Below are positions 39,787 through 50,528 of a DNA stretch of 64,000 nucleotides, one piece after another. This DNA is from Cheilinus undulatus (taxonomy: Eukaryota; Chordata; Actinopteri; Labriformes; Labridae), in contig NC_054877.1 in the NCBI RefSeq assembly GCF_018320785.1, forward strand, positions 24,410,329 to 24,474,328, read 5' to 3'. The position numbers were made by a program, and so were the translations under genes. Within the stretch, counting starts at the first letter, position 1; each line of letters begins with the position of its first letter. The notes beneath the pieces were generated by a model that was not told the origin of the DNA, did no database searches, and saw only the letters and a list, made by a program, of their open reading frames with translations.

Positions 39787-42700
39787 CAATAAATCTTCTA
39801 CATATGTAACACTAGTATGTAATATCATTACAGTACCACTCCATTAAAACATGTGAGCAAAAGCAATAATTATCAACCTGCCTCTCAACACAATATTCTT
39901 TTAAATAATGAAATTAACCTCTTGGATCAATTACAACATAAAAACACAACTGGCATTGAGCAAGAGCTGAATCTCTTACCTATTCTGTAACTACCCCGTT
40001 ACAAAAACCACAACAGCCCCATATGACTTTTGAAAGTAAATCCCTACATGAATAAAATGTAGCTGCAGACTGTTTGGTTTGGAAATCCTCCATACAGCTG
40101 GAGAAAATCTCAATTCAAGCCCCCCCATTTCCTTCTTTACGCAGTTAGAGCACAGGTGCACGTGTTAAGGTGTGACAGCACAGATCAAGTCAAACACCTG
40201 TCAAAAGCACATTTTATTAATTGCTGAATCTGTTACTGTAAACTATTCCCATGTTTTTGACTTTCATATAAACTTTTTACTGTATTATTTCACTTGCAAC
40301 CTGAAAATTGTTACTGTCATCCTCAAACACGAAACAAAACCCAAAGAAATAATGCTCTATGGCCAGCTGGGTAATCTTAGCACAATAGAGCATCTCCAAT
40401 AATCTCATTATGATGATTTAAACTAAAATCTTGGAAAGCAGGCTATAATGGGTAGAAAATATTATAATCTATATTAACATATATATTGACAACATACCAT
40501 GTAATGAGTTGAAGGTAAATCCACCTTTCCATACTCCACAGGCAGTGGTAATATCCATTTCAAGAGCTCTGCTTCTTCCTCCTCGCCCCTTTCGTCTTCA
40601 TAACTCCCCAAATACTGTCAGATGTGATGTGTGGACAGAGAAAAAGGACAGTAGGGGGTGTATATATCACAGCCCGCACAACCCCCCTGAAAACACACAC
40701 ACAAACACAAACAAATTCTGATTGCCCAACTTGTGTACACGCTTAACAACTTTCTCCCACACCTCATGCACTAACATGCACACACGCAGACACACGCGTG
40801 CACTCTCTCTCCTTTCTTAATCCGTCTGCTATTTGTATAAAAATGTGTTCCCAGAACACCTATTCTCACCTGGGGGCCTTGGCCTCCGCAGAGACGGCTG
40901 AAGGGTTGGAGATTTTCAAAGATCAGACACTTTGCTGCGGGAGAAATATGCTTTTGGTAAATGTCTTTTGAATGTATACTGACTTAATCATTACCTGGTA
41001 GGTGTTATACAAGTTGCTGAGTCAGTCATGCCTAAATCAAAGTAAGTTTCTGGCTGATGAGGCTTGTTTGCAGTTTGTGAATGGAAGAGGGCTGCCAAGG
41101 GGCCAAAAAGGCTTTGCAGGAAGTGGGTAAAGATCTCAGTAGGGGCCTTACTCCCCTCTGAGACGAGGCCTAGCAAGGATAAAAACACTCAGTAAGGGGC
41201 TTGGGAACGCTGATCTGCTGTGTGTGTGTGTGACAGAGCTGAAGGAAAAGAATGGGTGTGAATGTGGATGGATAAGAGAAAAGTGTTTTCTAGACTTTTG
41301 TGAACCTTCACATTATGATGAAGAATTTACTGTGGATTAAGTTTATATTGGGATGGGTTTCCATAACCATAATAATCATGATAATAGCTGCACATTCTAA
41401 AATGGCCCACGGGCAACCACTAGCCCACTGTGTGAGTCGTACAAAGGAGCTGGTTTGGGCTAAGCAGGGCTGGAACTCGGATGGACAGGCATGGGATGCC
41501 TCCCTCTGCGACTCATGTTCTGGATTATAGGTCGGCAACGTACCAAAGGAGGTGTGACGCAGGAAACAAACCGAACATTATTAAAACGCCCAGCACCGCT
41601 GCCATGAGAGGATCCATGCTGGCTTTATCCATTGGCAACAAGTGCCACTGGGCACCCTACCCCACGCCTCTCACAGTAGGGGGCGCTACAGAGAGAGACA
41701 GGCTGGGGCAAAAGGATAAATGTGCACCAATGTCGGCTGCCAATCACTTTTGTATGGTGTTTGTCAGCAGCTTGAAAAGGTCGTTAAGGGGATTTACATA
41801 ACATTTAGCACTCCGCCCAGGTTACATGCGGAAATGTTTAGCTTCCATATTGAGTCATTGTCACGTGAAGATTAGGCTAATGTACACTGACTGCACAGTT
41901 TAAAGAAAACATGTAGTACAGCCAAAGGGCTTTCAGAAAATGAAATTGATATGGTACCAAAGACCATGTCAGTGAGCCATGCCTCTGACTGTTATATGCA
42001 TGAAAAACAATATTCCAAGAAACTACATGTGCAGCACACATTTATCTATTTTCCACAACTATCACCCTTTTGCTTCTTTCCATATGGTGCACTTTACATC
42101 CTGCTAGTTGTTTAAGTCCAATGTGACCTTTTCACTCCTTCAGTGACCATTGGTCTTGCATTGGTGGGATCCATTGGTGTTGATGGGAGATGCCCTGGGA
42201 CATCCGTGACAGATGGTTGGGACAAGCTCTACAAGGACGCCTTCCTTAGAAAGAACATGGGGGCCTCTGGCGTAGGTTGGGGATGCATTAAGAATGGGAA
42301 TCGCTGGCTTGCAGGGTACACACAGAACACACCGTCCATGCCAGGGAACTGGATTTCCTGGTAAAAGGATGACTTGTTTGGGCGTGAGGTTACCATGCGA
42401 TTTTTCCAAGTTCTCAGCACCCTCTGAATGACCTACATTAAGCAGGAGATTCTCAACCTTCCATGAACTCAAAGGACATCTTAACAGGCGCAATATTTGA
42501 AGCGACGTCGGACGCTCTCTCTTTGAAACTTGCTTCAAGCATCCACATTGGCTATGACGAGCCAATGCAAGATGAAACAATGGTGAGGATAAAAGTATTT
42601 CTTTGAAAGACTTTCTTGTTTCCCTCCCTGGGTTGGTTTGAAGTTGATTCATGTTTGCTGTGTATACAGGTTTGTAAGGGTTGTCCCACCCCGTTCCCTG

Positions 42701-44340
42701 TTTTAAATCCAGCTATATCCCATTGGAGGAGGCATCAAAGATTAAAGTGTGAACCTGTTGCACCTTGGGTTGGATAATTGGTTGGAATGCACAGCATGTC
42801 GAAGCAGGGCCTTGAGGACAACCATCACCAACCAAAACCTGTGGCATCCAAATCAGGTAGGTATCCAGGTTTGGCATTTGGGGTCTGTCACTTGTCATGT
42901 TGAAGCAAAGTGATTTGTAAGGCAGTCTCTTCTTATTTCTCCAACATTCAGGCATCCGTGACATTGACAGGTTGATTGTAAGTGGCCCTGTGGGCCCTTG
43001 GTTGAGGCACTGATGGTGACAGGCCTAACATGCTCCCAAGGTGGTCCAGGTAGGTGTTTTTTATTGCTACTGACAACTGATCCCTCTCAGTTATGTAAGC
43101 CCCTCAAAGGTAATCCTGCAGTGATTGAATAATGAATTTGAAGGTATTCAGAACATAGCATTCAAATGTATGCACCCCAGGCCAAAAAAGGTGTTTATTA
43201 TTTAGATGTTTTATAATACCGTCTTAATATCACAGGGTCTACTTCACCCAAAAAGGACAACATTTAAGCAGTGCTATCTTCCTACCATTTTGTTGATCAT
43301 TATTTTGATATGCAAGCCTTCTCTTTGTGTGTCTGTGTGTTTAACAGCGCACCTGTCTGCCTTGAGGCAGGAAAAGCTACAGCCTCTCATTTCTGGCTGG
43401 AACTCGTGTGGTAATGCATTAGAGGGCTTGTCATTGTACTTTATTGAAGGCCTCTGACAAGCTTTTTGACACCCCTGATGGGGTCAGAGGTGTCAACCTG
43501 CTCAGACTGACAGGGCGATGGACACATAAAGGCACAGCGAATTAGGTTGCTACCCAAGTCAATTGCAGGTTGTTGCCTGAGGGCTGCACCACCATTAAAG
43601 CCCGGATGTAGTCACGTTTTCTGCACAGACAAAAAACAGGAGCAATGTAGGTCACTATTCATATTTGTAACCATCTTTATTTATCTTAACATTCATTTTT
43701 TTCTTATTTCTATGATAAATAACTTAGAATTTCAGCTGTTGGGTTTCTAGTTAAAGCACAAAAAGCTTCTCTATTGCAAATTAAGCAATGTCAAACACAG
43801 ATCAGGACTGTTGAACTCAATATTGGCACATTTGTGATGGAATTATTAGCATTTTTAGTAAATTTTCATGACTGTTGACAATTGCTTTGATGGTCTGTGA
43901 GATACAAGTACTCCATTGACAAACTAGGCAGAGCTTTTTTACCGCAACATGAATTAACAGCATTCAGACTGATTAAACCCGAGTTATACATATCATCAAT
44001 GTCCTAGTGCTGTTGTACTTTTTATCAGAATTTACAGAATGTCTCCTGTCCAGTCCAATTACTTGCTCAGACAAATTTTGTGTCATGTAGAGAGACAGGT
44101 AAAGCTAGAGGAATCACAAAAAGCCTCTTCTGCGCTATCATACATTACTGGGGACTAAATGAAAATCACTTGATAGGGCAACTATGATGTGGTTTTAAGA
44201 AGCATTTATCTGATTGTTTCCATTTATGATGCAACCAGTAAAGCAAGCGTCAGTTGAAAGTTGCTTTGGTCGCATTTGTGATTTCAGCCACAATCCTGAT
44301 CAATGAGACAAAGATACAGAACTCCTGAACCTGAGTGATA
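39787..44340. other. Gene-free 4.5 kb with candidate non-coding elements
   Basis: No gene is supported. Three parts look less AT-rich and non-repetitive: 40520-41200 (containing a CA-rich tract near 40690-40800), 42120-43060 and 43340-43620. Overlapping open frames on both strands at 42140-42652 (up to 170 codons on the minus strand) show no known motif. Enhancers of arf1 or wnt3a are a reasonable guess but unproved. Confidence 0.3.
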
Positions 44341-44342
44341 TA

Positions 44343-45133
44343 CAAGGTATGGCAATTAAATTGTGAGACTGCGCTTATGAGGATAAAACCAATTGTTTCC
44401 CAGCACACCAAGTGTTATATATTAAAGGTGGGTATTCACACACAACTGCTGTAAGTTTCCAATGAGTGACGTCTTTAGTTCACTGCTAGCTACTGATTGA
44501 AGTGCACGTGTTTTGGCTTAGGCGTCAGAAAATGATTAGCTCAAAAGTTGAGCAACACATTAGCTTGAAACTTACATGCGATATCACATGTGATGAAACT
44601 AGAATTTTCCAAAATGATCCTGAGACAAAATGTCAGTCAATGTGTTAGAAAACACCATCATCACCAAGGATGAAGAAAGCACAACAAAGCAAGTCTAAAT
44701 TTAGGGCCATGTTGATTGTTTTCTTTGACATTAAGGGCATCAATTTGGTGGGGTGGGTTCCAGGAGGGTCAAAGGTGTATCAACTCTATTACAAACAGGT
44801 TCAAGAAAAACTTGGAAAAATTGTGGGGAAAGGGATCAGAAATGTGGAAAAATTGTTTCATTCTTCATCAAGACAACGTGCCAGCTCACACTGCAGTCTC
44901 AGTAAAGCAGCTCAAAGCAACACGCTTGGAGTCTGTGTCAGAAGTTATGAAAAGAACGACGGAGCTTCTGAGACAAACGTCTGAAGAAGACCTACCTACT
45001 CAGTGGAAGACCTGAAAGCAGCGGTGTGTTGATGCAGAAGGAGAGTTTATTGAGGAAGAAACACATAAAAAATATTTATGTTCAATAAAATTGTATTACA
45101 GCATCAGTCTTGTTTTTAAATAGCCATGCCTCG
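44343..45133 (+). mobile_element. Mariner-type element, internally decayed
   Basis: Inverted ends CAAGGTATGGCAATTAAATT and, from the right, CGAGGCATGGCTATTTAAAA, with TA on each side (44341-44342, 45134-45135). The plus strand holds a frameshifted mariner transposase: SKSKFRAMLIVFFDIKGI near 44688 and LHQDNVPAHTAVSVKQ near 44866, the catalytic HHDN-PAHTA block with the first His changed. At about 790 bp it is shorter than an intact 1.3 kb mariner. Confidence 0.85.
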
Positions 45134-45135
45134 TA

Positions 45136-46824
45136 CTTCATCCAAAGTCCTCAGCCTCTTTTACTGCCAGAGTACTTTGTAGATGACCTTTCATACAACT
45201 GTAAGAAGAAGAAAGGCAGTGTCTGTTTGGAGCGACTATGGAAACAGAAATCTATGAATGGTTACAGAAAAGGAATAACTAGTCTGCTTTGTCACAACAG
45301 AGTTAAATCAAGTGAAGACCCTTGTACATGTAATGATGGGAAGAACTTTGGGCGTGTAAAGGCCACAGGGTGGCACACAATTGGGCTGGAAGTGCATAGG
45401 ATGGAAATAACAGTACACAATGAATTCTAAAGTCTCAAATCCTTGTTAAGACCCAACATGTTCCAAACTAAACTAGATCACACCAAGAATCTTCTATCCC
45501 TTTATCCTGTTTAGATCCTCTAATCCCTCAGCCATTTCCATTATTCTCTTTTGCTCATTTTAAATGGACACTGTTTGGTTGTCCGGCGTTGGAACGTTGA
45601 GAATTTGTCCTCTCAGTGAAAGCAAAGTAACTATACTGAAGAAAGGAAGAGCAGCTTGACTGAGCCAAGAATGCTACGGATCTTTTTAAGTCCCATAATG
45701 AGATGTTTTCTCTGCTCTGAGCTTGTATTGACATGGAGACTAATGATTTCCACAAAGTAATAGATTGAGAGAGTAATCGCAGGGGTGGGAAAGACAACAC
45801 AGAGTGATTAAAGTCGTCGCTTGGCCAAGATGCTCTGTGCCTCTCTTTGTTTGGGATGTGAAGAGCCTTGATGATATCACTTCTCTGGAGCAGACACAAG
45901 CAAAAGCACTACTGCGCATCAAAATATCAAAGACAATATTTTTGTCACTATAAATGAAGAAATCTTAAGCAGAGACAATTTGTACCTGAATAAGTTCTTA
46001 AAAACTGACAGGGATTGTATTAAACTTCTCTAGGGTCTGAGACCTTCCAATTAGGGACTAATGCTATCTATATTAACCCTTCGCCCCTTCCCTGACTTAG
46101 CTTTATTGAGGGAAGGGCAAAGGGGGGTTGGGGTTGCCTCAATAAAAAACAGCACTAAAAAGCAATTACAGTGCTGTGAAGAATGGGACTTGTCAGTAAT
46201 TTGCTGTCTAAAACCGAGGAGATTGCAGGTCTGGGGCCGATTGGAATTCTGAGCCTGCAGTGCAGTGTGGGAAAAGCAGTGGGAAGGCAAGCACCACCCT
46301 TTGTGAGGTAATTACTGGAACTACCAGAGGCCAGCGCCAGTCCCTGCTAATGATAACCCCACTCCTCTCCTCTGCTAGTCACCTTGTAATTGATATACCC
46401 ATTCTCACTCACTGAGGACATGAGGATGATTTTTGGAAAAGACACTAGGTTTATGTTTTTGATTACTGAGAACTGATGTTCAGAGAAGCTTGTAATACAA
46501 TCATATTAGTGATTCTCCTTTCACAAGATCAGTTCCCTCCCCAGTCTTCCAAATTTACTAGGTTATAGGTTGTTTTCTAGTTCAATACTGTAGATATGAA
46601 TGGAAAACAGTAACTGACCATTAGCGATGGAAACTGACTGTCTTTGTTGTGGATAGGTCTTTGACGACTTTTTTTTTTTTAAACCACGTCAATGATTTCT
46701 TAGACAAATGGAAAATTCAGATGGTCAAAACCCCACAAATGTAGATTCCCAAATAAAACATTAAAAACTAGATAACAGTGGAACCAGTGAATTGGAACAT
46801 TATGTCTTCATTTGATTGCTACCA
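45136..46824. other. Gene-free region with a candidate conserved enhancer at 45960-46420
   Basis: No gene. The 45960-46420 part is unique, of mixed composition and rich in homeodomain-type cores (ccaattaggg, ggtaattactgg, tgctaatgataa, gtaattgatata). This is compositional evidence only. Confidence 0.3.
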
Positions 46825-47286
46825 AGGTTATAATAGTTTGGGATTTTTCATAAGTTTTTATTTTCATATCTTTTTCCCTTTCTGTGTTTGATTTCAGTTT
46901 AGTTTTTATTAGTTTTGACTGCTGGTTTGTTAGTTTAGTTTCATTTTTATTTTGCAAAAATGCTTCATTTTAGTTTGGTTTTTATTAGTTTTAGTGTTAG
47001 TTTTAGTTTTTTATGGATAGGTCAGGGCTGAGTGAGCGTCATACATTTTTAAAAACATATTAAAACAGGCTACTCTTCATTTATCATCTCATTTACTTAA
47101 TGATGATGTTTGAATACAACTCCAGACATAAAACTACCACTGTGTGAAGTCTTAACCAATCAGATCAGGCAATTTTACACTCCCCAGACTTGGGTGTCAT
47201 TGCCAGTCTGTATGGGTGTGTCAAAACTAAAACTAAAGATATTTTGTGTCCATTTTTATTTTGTTTTTGTAAATTTTATTAGGTTA
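46825..47286. mobile_element. Possible MITE rich in 'agttttagtttt' words
   Basis: AAGGTTATAATAGTTTGGG at the left and AACCTAATAAAATTTAC read from the right are loosely inverted. Between them tttagttttta words dominate and the right half carries the complement (aaaactaaaacta at 47224). The end points are approximate. Confidence 0.4.
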
Positions 47287-47561
47287 TCCCTTTTTTTTTT
47301 TTTTTTTGGTGCTGCCTCCCCAGCCCACCACGTCATAAAACAGTATGCTGGCTAACACCAGTTGGTATAACATCTGCAGGAGTTTCCTGCAGACGTCGAA
47401 GGAAGTGAGCCTCCTCAGGAAGTAGAGCCTGCTCTGCCCTCTCCTGTACAGATAATCAGAGTTGACTGAGCAGTCAAGTTTGCTGTCCAGCTGCAGGCCA
47501 AGGTACTTGTAGGAGCTGACTACTTCGACCTCCTCCCCCTCGATGGAAATGGGCTGGGGAG
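47287..47561 (-). mobile_element. LINE fragment, 3' portion: reverse transcriptase C-terminal part
   Basis: The minus strand reads PQPISIEGEEVEVVSSYKYLGLQLDS, then GQSRLYFLRRLTSFDV and LASILFYDVVGWGGSTK, the region after the polymerase domain of fish CR1/L2/Rex-type LINEs. It continues the part at 48966-50477 and was split from it by the hAT insertion. It ends in an A-run of about 20 (T-run 47290-47308 on the plus strand) inside the usual coding region. Confidence 0.8.
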
Positions 47562-48965
47562 CAGAGGTAAAAGTATTCACATTCATTACCCAGGTAGAAG
47601 TATAAATACTAGGGTTTAAAAAGACTTCGGTAGAAGTTGAAGTATCATCTCAAGCTTTTTACTCAAGTAAATGTATAAAAGTACTGGTTTTAAAACTACT
47701 TTAAGTATAAAAGTAAAAGTAATGTAAGGGGGAAAAAAAGGCCATTAAGGACAAAAGCCGCGCCACAGGGGCCAATTCTATTGTACAATTCCATTCCATT
47801 CCATTCCATTCCACCATTCCATTCCATTCTACAATTCCATTCCATTCCACAAATCCATTCCATTATACTTTCCATTCTATTCTACCATTCCATTCCATTC
47901 TGCAATTCCATTCCATGCGATTCTACTTTCCATTCTACAATTCCATTCCATTCCACCATTCCATTCCATTATACCATTCCAGTCCATTATACCATTCCAT
48001 TCCATTCCATTAGCCTATACTTTCCATTCCATTCTACCATTCCATTCCATTCCACCATTCCATTCCATTATACCATTCCAGTCCATTATACCATTCCATT
48101 CCATTCCATTAGCCTATACTTTCCATTCCATTCTACCATTCCATTATACTTTCCATTCCATTCTACCATTCCATTCCATTTCATTCCATTCTTCCATAGT
48201 GCACAACCTCGCCTCCCCAAAAAAACATTTTTCTAAAGGCCATAATGACTATAATGTTATAATAAAATGTTAATGTTGAAAAATTTTGGATGCACCTGTT
48301 TCAGCTGCATTTATGCCCATTGAAAATTAACACATTTTAGTACAATGCAAATACATTCAAGAACCATATATGTGTACTACTGAGCATTAACATGTGTTTC
48401 ATGGAGCGGAAGATATGATGACTAGTTGCCTATAAGTATTGGTCTTCCTGGCGCCCAGCCTCCTCGCTGGTGCTTGGTTGGGACATTTCGCTCGAGTTCT
48501 CTTGAGTCTCTGCCACGGACATCTTCATACTAGGCTACATATGTCTGCCATTTTCTCGCTGGAGTGTGACGTGATTTGTGTCATGTTAGCAGGTGCGATG
48601 GATCACGTACAAACCAATAGGGTGTCAGAATGATATTATGTTTATACTTCTCATCCAACCACAATCAAACTCACTCTATCCAGATGGTGCAGTTTTTCTG
48701 GATAGGTTTTAAGGTTTTTTATTTGTGTTTTTTTTTTTTTTTTTACAATGACAAGCTGGAATGAAAACAAGCTAAAATGAAATAGGAGTAACAAGGTTAT
48801 TTTTAAAATGTAAGGAGTAGAAAGTACAGATAATTGCATGAAAATGTAAGGAGTAGAAGTAAAAAGTCAGCTGAAAAAAAAATGACTCCAGTAAAGTATA
48901 GATACCCCAAATTTCTACTTAAGTAATGTAAGGAAGTATTTGTACTTCGTTACTTGACACCTCTG
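47562..48965. mobile_element. hAT-type element inserted in the LINE
   Basis: Ends CAGAGGTAAAAGTATTCAC and, from the right, CAGAGGTGTCAAGTAACG. Flanks CTGGGGAG (47554-47561) and CCGGGGAG (48966-48973) match at seven of eight, so the 1404 bp element inserted into the LINE reading frame. It has no transposase; it carries a block of (ATTCC)n and AT-rich acttaagtaatgtaagg words near its right end. Confidence 0.8.
47781..48200. repeat. (ATTCC)n satellite-like array with 99 bp higher-order repeat
   Basis: Imperfect pentamer array of ccatt / attcc with interspersed ttctac, ttatac and tagcctatac. A unit of about 99 bases is duplicated in tandem (for example agcctatac at 48012 and 48111, agtccatta at 47981 and 48080). 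Open frames across it are an artefact of the pentamer. Confidence 0.85.
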
Positions 48966-50477
48966 CCGGGGAGGGGGGCTTGGTTTTGGTTGTGTTTATC
49001 TGCAGCTGGTTCAGCTGGCACCATCCCACAAAGTCCTCCACAAGGCCCCTGTACTCCCTCTCACTGCCTCCTCCAATAAAACCCATGATGGCTGTGTCGT
49101 CTGAGAACTTCTGCATGTGGCAGAAGTCCGAGTTGTACTGAAAGTCAGCAGTGTATAGGGTGAAGAGTAGGGGGGGCAGCACAGTCCCCTGTGGTACTCC
49201 TGTGCTGCTGGTAACAGTACTCGATGAACTGTCACCCAGTCTGACATTCTGTAGCCTTTCAGTTAGGTAGTCTGCGATCCAGGAGACAAGGTGGGGCTCG
49301 ACTTGAAACCTGGTCAGTTTCTCTTGCAGGCGGGGGGCTTGATGGTATCAAAGGCACTGGAGAAGTCAAAGAAATGGATTCTCACAGCACCACTCTCCTT
49401 GTCGAGGAAGGAGAGAGCTCTGTGCAGGAGAAATACGACAGCATCCTTGACCCCCACCTTCTCCTGGTAGGCAAACTGCACCTGAGGTCAGATGAGATGG
49501 AAGATGAGCCGCTATAGGGTTTTCATCAGGTGGGATGTGAGTGCTAACGGTCTGAAGTCACAGAGGTCGCTGGGGTGCTTCCTCTTGGGTATGGGGATGA
49601 TGCATGATGTTTTCCACAGGGCGGGCACCTTCTCCAGACTCAGGCTCAGGTTGAAGACGTGCTGGAGCGGCTCCCACCACTCAGCAGCGGAGGCCTTCAG
49701 CAACCGTGGACACACCTTGTCTGGGCTAGCTGCTTTTCTGGGGCAAAGTCTCCTCAGCTCACCACTGACCTGTGCTGCAGTGATGGCAGTTGGAGTCGGG
49801 GGAAGATGTTGAGGGCTGGGTTCAGAGGGCAAGGTGAGGAGGGTGAGTGGGTGGAGGGTTGGGGATTGGGAGAGTGTGTGGGGGGGGGGTTGCAGGGATA
49901 GGAAGAAGGGGAAAAGGAGGGGTACGTGATGGGGTTGGGGGGGTGGGGGGGTTATTGTGCTCTGGGGGGAGGAGGCCTGGGGAGGTGTGGGGGGCTATCG
50001 GAGAGGGAGGGGAGGGGGTGCAGGCGTAGAGTCGAATCAACTGAATAAGGTGTTGAACTGGTCGGCTCGGTCCTTGTCTCCCTCTGCTGCTCTGCTCTTG
50101 GTCTGTTTGCCGCCGGTGATGGCCCTCATGCCGCTCCAGACCTCCATCATGTTTTCCTGCAGCCTGCTCTCCAGCTTCCTCCTGTAGGATTCTTTGGCCT
50201 CCTTCAGACACAGCTTTAGTTCCCTCTGTGCCCTCTGCATCTCCTCCAGGTCTTTGTTTCTGAAGGCCCGTTTTACCTGTGTAAAACCGCCTTTACCTCA
50301 CTGGTTATCCAGGGTTTGTTGTTTGCAAAGCAGCGCACTGTTCTAACAGGAACCACTGTGTCCATACAAAAGTTAATGTAGTCTGTCAAGCAGTTTGTAA
50401 TGCCATCGATGTCCTCCTCACCACAAGCATCCTGGAGCACAGTACAGTCAGTGGTTCTAAAGCAGTCTCTGAGGGCC
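48966..50477 (-). mobile_element. LINE fragment (CR1/L2/Rex-type): ORF2 linker and reverse transcriptase, inactive
   Basis: From right to left the minus strand reads EEALRDCFRTTDCTVLQDA, the pre-RT linker ITNCLTDYINFCMDTVVPVR, MQRAQRELKLCLKEAKESYR, a proline-rich stretch, then RT motifs RKAASPDKVCPRLLK, WKTSCIIPIPKRKHPSDLCD, LTSHLMKTL, GVPQGTVLPPLLFTLYTADF and KFSDDTAIMGF (the FADD-type active site as FSDD). Frames are broken in several places, so it is dead. The 5' endonuclease part is missing. Confidence 0.85.
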
Positions 50478-50528
50478 TCCTCTACTGCTGGCCCTCAGAG
50501 ACTGCTTTGGAACCACTGACTGGACTGT
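50439..50528. repeat. Inverted repeat: LINE segment facing a copy of itself
   Basis: Arm 50439-50477 ends agcagtctctgagggcc; arm 50490-50528 starts ggccctcagagactgct and mirrors it with few mismatches, separated by 12 bases. Both arms encode LINE residues ALRDCF-TTD in opposite directions. Confidence 0.85.

Noticed and set aside
41300-41530. Possible small membrane protein (hydrophobic run WVSITIIIMIIAAH)
   Set aside because: Opposite frame is equally open, no splice or promoter context; the hydrophobic run comes from repeated ataatcat words.
42140-42652. 170-codon minus-strand frame as a protein gene
   Set aside because: No motif, no splice partner, no homology I recognise, and a competing frame on the other strand; kept only as a finding.
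47781-48236. Open frame of 151 codons
   Set aside because: It is translation of the (ATTCC)n array; repeats of HSIP are an artefact of the pentamer.
49822-50211. 129-codon proline-rich frame as a separate gene
   Set aside because: It is an out-of-frame reading of the LINE linker.
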